From assembly GCA_018806915.1 (NCBI GenBank), contig JAGKQI010000091.1:124001-188000 (forward strand): a stretch of DNA of 64,000 nucleotides, given 5' to 3'. Below the pieces are notes generated by a model. It was not told the DNA's origin, did not search any database, and saw only the letters and a program-made list of their open reading frames with translations. Origin of the DNA: Phytophthora colocasiae. Lineage: Eukaryota; Oomycota; Peronosporomycetes; Peronosporales; Peronosporaceae. Positions 54,291-62,744 of this stretch are shown piece after piece (the first letter of the stretch is position 1; each line of letters begins with the position of its first letter). Position numbers and translations under genes: made by a program.

Positions 54291-55610
54291 GTTCAAGGAG
54301 AGCGTGAGTGTTTCCGAGAATCCTGGACAAATCCTGAAGGAGTGTCCTGTGTTTGTGCCGAGTGAGCGAGTTCATGTACCTGATGCACCTGGAGACGAAC
54401 TACCCGAAGTGACTGGTGTCCGAGCTACTCCTGATGGAACCCGTAAGAGTAACTCAGCTGAAGTGACCTGTGATATACCCGAAGCCGGTAGAGCTGACGA
54501 AGTAGTCCTGACGAGTAACCTCAACCAAAAAAGTGGGAGGTCGAACAGTACTGGAAGTCGCTACTGGAGCGTCTACTTATGGCGAACTGGACTACCTACT
54601 CCGAAGAAGTAGCTGATGAGCAACTAGGGTGAAGATGAAGTGAACGACAAGGAAGTCACTCATCTACTGTTTCAAAGTGGAGGTGTCTGTGGAAGTACCT
54701 CGAGGAGTTCACTACCTGAAGTTTATCTTGGCGGAGTCGAAGTGACTGGAGCTGCTCTTGTGAAAGGTGGACTGATGGAAACTGGAGTGAGTGAGACTGA
54801 ATTAGATGGACGACTTACGAAGAGAGAACTGACAATAACTGGAGTGAACATGACTGGAACTGAAGAGCGAAAACTGTGTGAAGAAGTAAGTGCGTGCTGG
54901 ATGAACACTTATGCGAGTGGTCTGATGATGGAGCCCGGAACGAGGTCCGAGACAGTATCAAACGGCGTGAAACCCCCATTCGTAGAACTCAACGGAACTT
55001 TTGTGACAAGACCCGTGCTGCGAAAACAACAACAACTACTACTACTACTACCGAACCTGCATATCGAGACCTTAGGACGACGGACTGTCCTAGCAGAAGA
55101 TGGGAGCGCGATGACCAGCGGGTCGTCGTGCCTCGAAAGAGGAGTGACTACGAGTATGAGAGTGTGACTGCCAAGTTTGAAGAGTCGAACAAAGACGAAG
55201 TGACTGTGCCGGGCAAAGAAGTGATTGCCCCAGACGCTCTTGGAGAAGAGCAACGAGAAGTAACAAGTGAATCATCTACTTCTGACGGAAGTGGAGTAGA
55301 ATCAAAAATTATTGAGGACTCGGTGTCCTCTGACCGACCCGAAGAAATACCATATAAAAACAGAGTTGAATGGACTACCACCGACGGGACTGGTGGGGAG
55401 TCAACAGCTACATCGAATACTTACGGAGAGTTCCCGGACGCAACCCAGACAGACGCACATGACGGACGGAGTGAGCCGACTACTACCAGGGGGACTGAGA
55501 TGATTGTGACTAGTTGGGAAGTGGGCACAACTGGAGTGGACAGAGTTCAGACTAGAGTATTCGATCCAGGAGGACTAGTCATCCTGGTTGCAGCTGTGAC
55601 TGCGAAGTAG
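54283..55610 (+). pseudogene. J downstream reading frames, low complexity
   Basis: After the knuckle the reading moves by one base to EFKESVSVSENPGQILKECP and continues, with further breaks near 54612 and 55160, as Glu/Thr/Ser/Val-rich sequence to a stop at 55608. Phrases such as TYGEL and TYGEFPD recur, which suggests degenerate internal duplication. A (ACT)n/Thr-Thr run lies near 55030-55055. No protease, RT, RNase H or integrase motif. Confidence 0.35.
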
Positions 55611-55825
55611 ACTGGACTCGACAAGATAGTCGATGACTCATGAAGTGAGCCCACAGTGACTACCAGTAAGGCTGAGTGAGATGTCAAGTGGATGAAGTCG
55701 CGGGGTGACGTGTTGATCGATCTCGACTGTTAGTTGGAGTGAGTCAAGTCTTGGTCGGGGAGGCTGCAACTTTATCATGGAGTTCTCGAAGTGATGGTTT
55801 GGTCGTGTTCGGGGAGTACCACATA

Positions 55826-56216
55826 CCCGAAGTACCTGCTGCTGATCGACTCAGTCACTGACCGAAGTAGTTGATTTTGATCGACTCCGCCACTAACCGA
55901 AGTAGCCGCTGGTGATCTACTTCGTCACTGACCGAAGTAGTTGATTTTGATCGACTCCGCCACTAACCGAAGTAGCCGCTGGTGATCTACTTCGTCACTG
56001 ACCGAAGTAGTTGATTATGATCGACTCCGCCACTGACCGAAGTATCTGCTGCTGATCGACTCAGCCACTGATTGAAGTAGTTGATTCTGATCGACTCCAC
56101 CATCGCGCGAAGTAGCTGGTGCTGATCGACTCGGTCACTGACCTAAGTGGCCATTGGTAATTGACTCCGCCACTGCGCGAAGTAGCAGCTGGTGATCGGC
56201 CCCTCCATCCGCTGAC
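55826..56216 (+). repeat. 35-bp tandem array (70-bp higher-order unit)
   Basis: About 11 units around CCGAAGTAGTTGATTTTGAT + CGACTCCGCCACT, alternating with a variant containing GCCGCTGGTGATCTACTTCG. Two 70-bp dimers (about 55870-56010) are almost identical, so this part expanded most recently. Confidence 0.75.
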
Positions 56217-56270
56217 TGAAGGACGTACTGCTGATCAACTCTACCCGCGTTGATGCTGATCTACTTCGAG

Positions 56271-56456
56271 GTGAACACTGGCTGAAGTGAAGTACTTGCG
56301 GGATGAACTACTTGCTACCTTTCGACTCTGACGTGAACACTGGCTGAAGTGAAGTACTTGCGGAATGAACTACTTGCTACCTTTCGACTCTGACGTGAAC
56401 ACTGGATGAAGTGAAGTACTTGCGGAATGAACTACTTACTATATTTCGACTCTGAC
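56271..56456 (+). repeat. Three 62-bp tandem repeats
   Basis: Units start at 56271, 56333 and 56395 with GTGAACACTGG and end TTCGACTCTGAC. A partial fourth starts at 56457. Confidence 0.85.
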
Positions 56457-56504
56457 GTGAGCACGGACCAAAGTTGCTGGCGTTCGACTCCACAAGTGAC
56501 GGAA

Positions 56505-56625
56505 GCACTAGTAGCCTGGAGTACTAGTTGCCTGAAGTACAAGTTGCCTGGAGTACTAGTTGCCTGAAGTACTAGCTGTCTGGAGTACTTGTTGCCTGGG
56601 GTACTTGCTGCCTGAACTACCTACT
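56505..56625 (+). repeat. 16-bp tandem repeats
   Basis: About seven units of GTACTAGTTGCCTGAA/GGA type. Confidence 0.75.
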
Positions 56626-57477
56626 TTTGTCGACTCCAGGGTCTGACTGGTCTACTTGCTGTCATGCGTTTTGGACGAGAATACTGACCGAATTACTTGG
56701 GCCTTGGATTCGAAGTGATCCTTGGCTACTTGCTGCTACCTGGACTTGAAGCGAAACACTGGCGCTGAGAGTGAAGTCGAACTACTGAGTGGAAGTGAGC
56801 AGAGGTTGTGTCCGATGGGCCCACTTGGTGGAGCGGCTTTGATACGCTCTTGCTCATGTGACTTCGAGATGAGTGGTTGTAGAACATGAGTGGCTGGCCG
56901 AGCTACTTCTAACTACTTCGTGATGAGTGACTGGTTTGAGCTTGAAACATCTACCTGGATAAGTGACCGAGTGTTGTGAGACTGCTTGGTGAAGTGACTT
57001 CGAGAACTGTGCGAACGTACTGCTGGATAGTTAGAGGGAATCTCTTCGACGACTCGCTGAGGCTTATGGAAGCCGTGTCCTGACAATACCAGATGGTTCT
57101 CTTTGACAAGGATTCTGGGCCACTACTACTACTCTAAGTGACTACCTGTTTTTCGAGGGAAGTACTCTATCCTGTTCGAGCGACATCGACTACTCCTTCT
57201 AATTGTGAGTTCGAAGTTGAAGTGTGAAGTGATCCAGACTGTGGAGACCTCTTGAATGTGAGTTGTTCAGTCCGGCCGTGCGGAATATTCACCCTGCTTT
57301 GATCTATCCTGTCCGATACTCTTCTACTTCCTACCTGATCTACTATCTGTGCGTTTCGAATGCTTCAAGTACCTCAGCGGTATCTTTTACTGCGGTGAAC
57401 TCTACGTCGCCAGTGTCACCTGGCCAACAAGCCCTACCGAGTTGAACGAGGACGTTCAACGTTTTGGTCGGGGAGTA

Positions 57478-57806
57478 TGTCCCGTACCCGGGAATTCTAC
57501 GTGTGAACCAGCTTCGGGTGTGCTTCTTGTCCGTCGACATTGTCGACTTCGAGTTCACCACGGTGCTGGGAGTTGTGAGTTGTCTGGACACTGAAGTAGC
57601 TGGTGGGTCTAGTGTACTGTCCGATGTCTACTCTATCCGGAGGTACTCCCTCTTGGACGACGGACATAGAACGTGAACTACTTCCAAGTACCTCTTGCGT
57701 GCTCTTCGCGCTGAGGACGGAGGTCGCCTCTAGGTCTCTAAGTCATCCAAGTTGGAGGTGTGTCACCCCTACAAGTGCTGGTCATGACCTCGCGTGAATC
57801 TAGTCA
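57478..57806 (+). repeat. J second LTR, truncated (first 329 bp)
   Basis: Starts TGTCCCG after GGTCGGGGAGTA and matches 52690-53018, then stops at CTAGTCA and is followed by ACAA and the inverted arm. The last 172 bp of the LTR are missing. Confidence 0.85.
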
Positions 57807-57810
57807 ACAA

Positions 57811-58995
57811 GTCAAACACGGGTGCACTAGAGGCAGAGTAGACTGTACAGTTCTGGTAGGATGGAATGGCTCTCGGGAAAGGCGACTGATCACTTCGAAA
57901 CTGGTTCTTCAAGTAGTACTGTGGTAGGATTTGGAGTGCTTGGGAGTACTCGAACTGGTATTGATGAGAATCCGACGGTTGAGATGAGATAACTTGCGGT
58001 AGCACTCCGTAAGATAGCATGGTCAGTCCACTCAAATTGGACCCCTCACTCGTTGAACTCCCTGAGTCACTCTCGCGCGTAACTCGGAAATCACTCTCAT
58101 CACTAGTTGTGAGTTGCATCTTGGTTTCTTCTGTCAGGACTATTTCTTCTAACACTCCCGCCCAGGTAATCAACTTCTTGTTACCGAACACACACAACTG
58201 GTTGGTACTGCAAAGTAACTCGTCTACTTGAGTAGATCTTCACAGGTAGTTCACTTCGGACCACTTCCACACACAAGTAGACGCTTTCCGAATCGGAGTT
58301 GGTCCCGACCTCAAGTGTAGTCGCCGAGCACCTCCCTAGTTGACCCCTGTCGAACTAGCAGCGACGCGACCCCCCACTTCTCGCAAGTGAAAGCAGCTCC
58401 TTCTCCGGATGCACTTATCCGTATGTGTAGTCTTCGTCAGTGTGCACCGTGCGACTCCTACTCCGGCGGACGAGTACCCTGCTTCTTCACCACTTGTCGC
58501 AACCCCCTTTCGGTGGGTCACTAAGGATCGGGTACCCGCGGGCTGGTTGAAGAGTACGGACCCGGACGGGGTACACGAAGACTAGACTAGTAGTAGAAGA
58601 GTAGACGAGAGTGTAAAATGCAAAAGTTCTTGTTCTGGCTTGTTGTTCAGCAGGTAAATTCGAGACTGACTAGATTCACGCGAGGTCATGACCAGCACTT
58701 GTAGGGGTGACACACCTCCAACTTGGATGACTTAGAGACCGAGAGGCGACCTCCGTCCTCAGCGCGAAGAGCACGCAAGAGGTACTTGGAAGTAGTTCAC
58801 GTTCTATGTCCGTCGTCCAAGAGGGAGTACCCCCGGATAGAGTAGACATCGGACAGTACACTAGACCCACCAGCTACTTCAGTGTCCAGACAACTCACAA
58901 CTCCCAGCACCGTGGTGAACTCGAAGTCGACAATGTCGACGGACAAGAAGCACACCCGAAGCTTGTTCACACGTAGAATTCCCGGGTACGGGACA
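57811..58995 (-). repeat. Inverted copy of the J left end, including a complete LTR (58495-58995)
   Basis: Reverse complement of 52690-53873 with only a handful of differences by eye over 1184 bp. It contains the full LTR, PBS and gag start in the opposite orientation and ends exactly at the target duplication CAGC (58996-58999). Confidence 0.88.
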
Positions 58996-59180
58996 CAGCC
59001 ATCCGGTTTGCGGACGCAGAATATCAGAGCTCCATGAGGAGAGGTTGAGCGGCGAATGTACCCGATAGATTCCATCTCGCGAACCCATCGAGTAGCTCCA
59101 GAACTCGTGGTTGCAGTTCGTCGGCAAGCAGAGCCCAAGATGCAGTTCAAGGACATCTTTCGTAGAGTCCGCTGTCGTTG
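58996..59180 (-). pseudogene. Gypsy-E RT N-terminal piece
   Basis: Minus strand: ELQPRVLELLDG (adjacent frame), WVREMESIGYIRRSTSPHGA, LIFCVRKPDG, cut by J after the Gly codon. It joins in frame to WRIVHDF at 52685 when J and one CAGC are removed. The remaining upstream gag-protease part of Gypsy-E is not recognisable. Confidence 0.78.
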
Positions 59181-59693
59181 CAGTTGCAACTGCAACCACA
59201 TCAGTGAGGGCAGTAAGGGTGTAGCTCGTAGCGTAGTGAAGGGGACGTGTGCGGGCATTGTCTAATCTGAATCTCACTTTTGCATTTACCAAGCAACCAG
59301 CAAGTGTAACGGAGATTACCGTCCGTTGCTGGCGCTCAGGGCACAAGGATTAAGCAGAGGCGCGTGCCCGTCCTCGATCGCATGGATGCGAGTGGGTGCG
59401 TCCGTTGCATTGGTACAAGAGAGCTGATAGCAGAGCAGGAAGTCGTAGTTCACCTTTTGCATTTAATTCAGCCTTCAATTTGCCTCCTAGCAAGCAGCTA
59501 GACAAGACTCAAGGTCAAGCATCACTAAGGGCAAGACAATTTCGAAATTAGAGCCGAAGGCTTTGTTCGAGGCAACACCGTACATACTCTGTTAAGTACA
59601 AAACGATTCGTCCATCCGCTGATGAGCTCAAGGAAGACCGCTCGGCTGACCGAAGACGAATCACCCAACCTTCGACCATATTAAGCTCCCCGA
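59181..59693 (+). promoter_or_regulatory. Leader/LTR-like region upstream of Gypsy-F gag
   Basis: No gene. Two initiator/FPR-like sites, TCACTTTTGCATTTACC (59274-59290) and TCACCTTTTGCATTTAATTC (59450-59469), lie 175 bp apart. TGGTACAAGAGAGCTGATAG (59411-59430) could be a PBS after a truncated LTR. No repeat partner is present to confirm an LTR. Confidence 0.4.
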
Positions 59694-60845
59694 ATGGAAT
59701 CCACGGACGCATCCCAAGTACCGAGGACCGAGGGCTACGCTGAGTATGAAACTATGGCCGAGGAGGAGCAACACACCGAGGTACCATCTCCTTCGGCAGG
59801 TGTGAACGTGGGATCCACGACACCGGCACCCCATCCACCAGGGCCAGCACCACCCGTGTTTCCCGGGCCTGCCCCCTCTGTACCGCTGGTACGCCCTGGG
59901 TCAGCGCCACCTGCAACTTCGGCAGGACAAGGGCCTTATGTCTCGCCGCAGCCAGCACCTGCCCTACCACCGGCGACGGATACCGCGCAGATGCTGGCTA
60001 ACCTCGTGGGAATGTTCTCACTCCAGCAGCAGGCTATGGCCACGAGCCAGCAGCAAATGCACGCGTTCATGGTGCAGCAGCCTCGATTCCAGCAAGAAAT
60101 GTACGAGATGCAAGCACGGGCCAATCGCCAGAAACAGAAAGCGAACCCGCCAAAGTTTCACGGGCGAGTTGAGGACGATTTGGAGCTGTGGCTATTCCAC
60201 ATAGAAGAGCACTTTGCAGCATACACGGTCGAGATGAGCAGCAACGATTCACGCTTCGTGGAAATGGTCGTCCCATTTCTGGGCGTCGACGTCATGGCCT
60301 GGTACCGAGAATTCAAACACGCGATGGGCGCAAATCCCCGTACATGGCTGCTGTTCAAACAGCAAATTCGATCGCGCTATCGTGACAACGATTACGAATT
60401 CAAAATGCTGAGCATGATGCACGATTTGCGCGTCACGACCACGCAGCAAGAGTACAGCACGAAGTTTACTCAGCTGTTGTCCATGTCGGACATCAACATG
60501 CCTGAAATCGTGAAGCGCTGGTTCTACCAGCAGAATCTGCGCGCGGACACGAATTCTTACGTCTCGCAGAATTGCCCCCGCACGCTTAAGGACACTATTG
60601 TTCACGCACAACGCTTTGAGGATTCACGTGAGACCCCGGGAGCTAATCAAGGCCAGGCAGCAGGTGCACCAAAGCAGAGCCGTTTCCAGCAAGGGAAAAC
60701 GAGTACCAAGTAGCCTGCAAAGTCTGGTACACCACCCCTGTCGAAGTCGATACCAAGTTCGGGAGGTAGTACCGAACCGACTTGTTTCAAATGCGGAGTC
60801 AAGAGTCATAAGTCGCCAGAATGCCCCAGCAAAGGCCCTGGTGCG
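59694..60845 (+). pseudogene. Gypsy-F gag, with in-frame TAG before the zinc knuckle
   Basis: ATG 59694 (MESTDASQVPRTEGYAEYET). Pro/Ala-rich segment (about residues 40-95), Gln-rich helix (FSLQQQAMATSQQQMHAFM), basic KANPPKFHGRVEDDLELWLF, and a well-preserved capsid domain of the retrotransposon gag type (VVPFLGVDVMAWYREFKHAM, TWLLFKQQIRSRYRDNDYEF, TTTQQEYSTKFTQLLSMSDI). Codon 340 is TAG (60711-60713). The same frame then runs on through SKSIPSSGGS to zinc knuckle CFKCGVKSHKSPEC (60777-60818) and stops at TAA near 60845. The stop may be a mutation or a readthrough site. The protease frame that follows is -1. Confidence 0.85.
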
Positions 60846-61642
60846 TAAAAAAACTAGGAGAATCGGTGGGCTGGCGCCCACCGACTGCCGTCGACCATGC
60901 AGCAGTACAGCGTCAAGCCCCTGAACATCAAACACCCGTCGACTACGATAGCGACGACGTGGTGTTGATGCGCCAGGCATCCTCCCCTCATGGTCACCTG
61001 CAGCAGTCCGGGTTGGTATTGGACCAACATGTCTCTGTGTTTATTGACAGCGGTGCATCGTGTGATGCAGTATGCCCGCAATTCGTCGCGCGCGCGGGAC
61101 TTCGTGTCATCGAGCACGCCCGGCCGCTGACGATTTGCCTTGGTGGCGGAAAACAAGCAGTCATTCCTCGTCGAGCGACATCTTTCTCTATTAACTTACC
61201 TGACTTTTCAATTTACACTACTGGAGCATTCGTGATGGAGATCCCGGAGGCGTGCGACGTGATGCTAGGCATGCCGTGGCTCGCGGAGGTGAACCCGATC
61301 ATTGACTGGACTGTCAAGAAGGTGCGGCCGAGGCCGACGGTCCAGCCAGCAGTGTGTGGGGGTGGACAGCGATGCAGTCGCCCACGACGTTCTCCAAGGC
61401 AGCGTGCTGACGCACGGCTGCGCGATTATTTTACTCATGGATACCATTCGGAGGTGGGATGCACGCGTTTGGTCCGGCCTCGTGATGTGAACAAACTCCT
61501 GAAAGCCACTGACAGTGAATTTTGCTTTCTGATTACTTCTTCAGACAAAGCTAATTTGACCCCAAAAGCGGCTGCGGCATGGATGAATATAGTGACGGTG
61601 CCGACAGATGCAAAACGACTTGGACTCGGTATGCCCCAATGA
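60821..61642 (+). pseudogene. Gypsy-F aspartic protease, pol truncated after it
   Basis: Open frame -1 relative to gag, overlapping the knuckle end by about 25 bases, with a run of seven A (60846-60852) at the overlap. Retropepsin core LDQHVSVFIDSGASCDAVCP (catalytic Asp-Ser-Gly about 61043), LGGGKQAVIPRRATSF, CDVMLGMPWLAEVNPIIDW, then a linker (FCFLITSSDKANLTPKAAAA). The frame stops at 61640 with no RT following, so pol is cut here. Protease would process Gag-Pol in the particle. Confidence 0.82.
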
Positions 61643-61866
61643 CCCAACCACAGACCACTGACTGCTATTTTTACCGAATAAGAATAAGGATTAACCCCAT
61701 TTTAACCAATCAACATATTTAGGGTTAGGGTTAAATGCTGCCGACAGTCGGCAGACAGATAATGTCGGCAAGGCAGCAAAAATATGTTTGTCACCTATAT
61801 AAAAGTGCTGTATTTAGCGTATAGCTCACATATCCAATCATTTGCCGACAGGTGTCAGTCTAGTTG
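61643..61866. other. Spacer with telomere-like unit, hairpin and TATA-like site
   Basis: No gene. Contains TTTAGGGTTAGGGTTAAA (near 61720), a perfect hairpin CTGCCGAC/GTCGGCAG (near 61740) and TATATAAAAG (near 61796). Possibly the flank of the element into which the mariner inserted. Confidence 0.35.
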
Positions 61867-61868
61867 TA

Positions 61869-62665
61869 CAGCGGGTCCAAAAAGTCAGCACCCCCCCCTC
61901 TTTGTACCCAACCTTAACAGCAACCATAGCAATCGCTGCATGTTGCAGCTTTCCGCTGTGCTCCAATAAGTCAATGCGCAGTAAAACGCTTGCTTTCGCC
62001 TGAAGGCTCGGTTTACAAGCTTTCATTGGTACAGTAAAATTCCGCCAATCAGCGAACACGTGCATCGATCTCCATTCATAAAGCTACTGTACAAATATTT
62101 CCTCTGTCGCATTTCACATTCCACCCGATGCCGCGTGGCCAAAGAAAGCAGCATTCCCAAGACCTCCGCGACCGCGTGCTGCAAATGGCAGATGGGGATT
62201 GGCAGCCGACGAATTAGCAAGCATCTATGCATGAAAATCGCTCATGGTCTGGAGCTCGATCACAGCTGACGGCGTGGAGACTTTGCATTCTGCGACGAAT
62301 CGGTTACAGGCGACTAATACGGACGTGTGCTGCGCAATGAAATCCCAATTACGATGTCCTTGTTGGGTCTCTGGAGATACGCTGTTCGTGCATGACAATG
62401 CGCCGGCACACACGGCACAGCTCACGTCTGGATGCCTACGGGAGTTACGGCTAATTCAAATGATCTCAAGGTTAAGCTGCGCGCGATTTGGTTTAGTATA
62501 GATGATGATGTGGTTAAACGTTGCGTCTTGTCAATGCCGGAGAGATTAAAAACAGTGATAGACAAGAAGGGAGGGCACACGAAGTACTAAACCGTGCGGA
62601 ATAAATTCGTTGCTGTTGAAGTTGGGTACAAAGAGGGGGGGGGTGCTGACTTTTTGGACCCGCTG
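61869..62665 (+). mobile_element. Tc1/mariner-type DNA transposon, internally deleted
   Basis: 797 bp with terminal inverted repeats of about 45-50 bp: CAGCGGGTCCAAAAAGTCAG at the left, its complement at the right, both with a long C/G run followed by TTTGTACCCAA. Flanked by TA on both sides (61867-61868, 62666-62667), the hallmark target duplication. A full element would be about 1.3-2 kb, so a central part is missing. Confidence 0.87.
62235..62590 (+). pseudogene. Tc1/mariner transposase remnant
   Basis: MVWSSITADGVETLH corresponds to the transposase block before the second catalytic Asp, VHDNAPAHTA is the classical second-Asp motif (HDNAPAHTA, about 62391-62420), and SMPERLKTVIDKKGGHTKY (62535-62590) is the usual C terminus, in another frame. 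The N-terminal DNA-binding domain, first Asp and third acidic residue are missing. Inactive; could only move in trans. Confidence 0.85.
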
Positions 62666-62744
62666 TATATCGAGTCATTTGATATCTGTCGTGTTCCAGC
62701 GCTTGACTTCTAAACAATTAACGAGAGGAGGAAGGTGTAACGAT

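Larger units (their letters stand above)
55611..57477. other. J non-coding internal region with three tandem arrays
   Basis: 1.87 kb without a gene. Arrays: 35-bp units arranged as 70-bp dimers (about 55826-56216), three exact-length 62-bp units (56271-56456) and about seven 16-bp units (56505-56625). CGAAGTA, GAAGTAC and CGACTC words run through the whole region, so it probably grew by repeated slippage or duplication of one ancestral word. Ends at the purine tract before the second LTR. Confidence 0.65.
52690..58995. mobile_element. Element J: non-autonomous LTR element with inverted U3 ends
   Basis: 6306 bp inserted in the Gypsy-E RT, with a 4-bp duplication CAGC (52686-52689 and 58996-58999). 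Removing J plus one CAGC restores the RT reading KPDGWRIVHDFRAMN. Structure: LTR (52690-53190), PBS, gag-like ORF, long non-coding region with tandem repeats, purine tract GGTCGGGGAGTA, truncated second LTR (57478-57806), a 4-bp filler, then an inverted copy of the first 1184 bp (57811-58995). Both termini are therefore U3 ends (TGTCCCGTACCCGGG). No pol, so it must use enzymes of a relative. The purine tract, PBS and LTR end resemble Gypsy-B. Confidence 0.85.

Noticed and set aside
55826..56216. CRISPR-like array
   Set aside because: Units are contiguous 35-bp tandem repeats without unique spacers, inside a eukaryotic LTR element.
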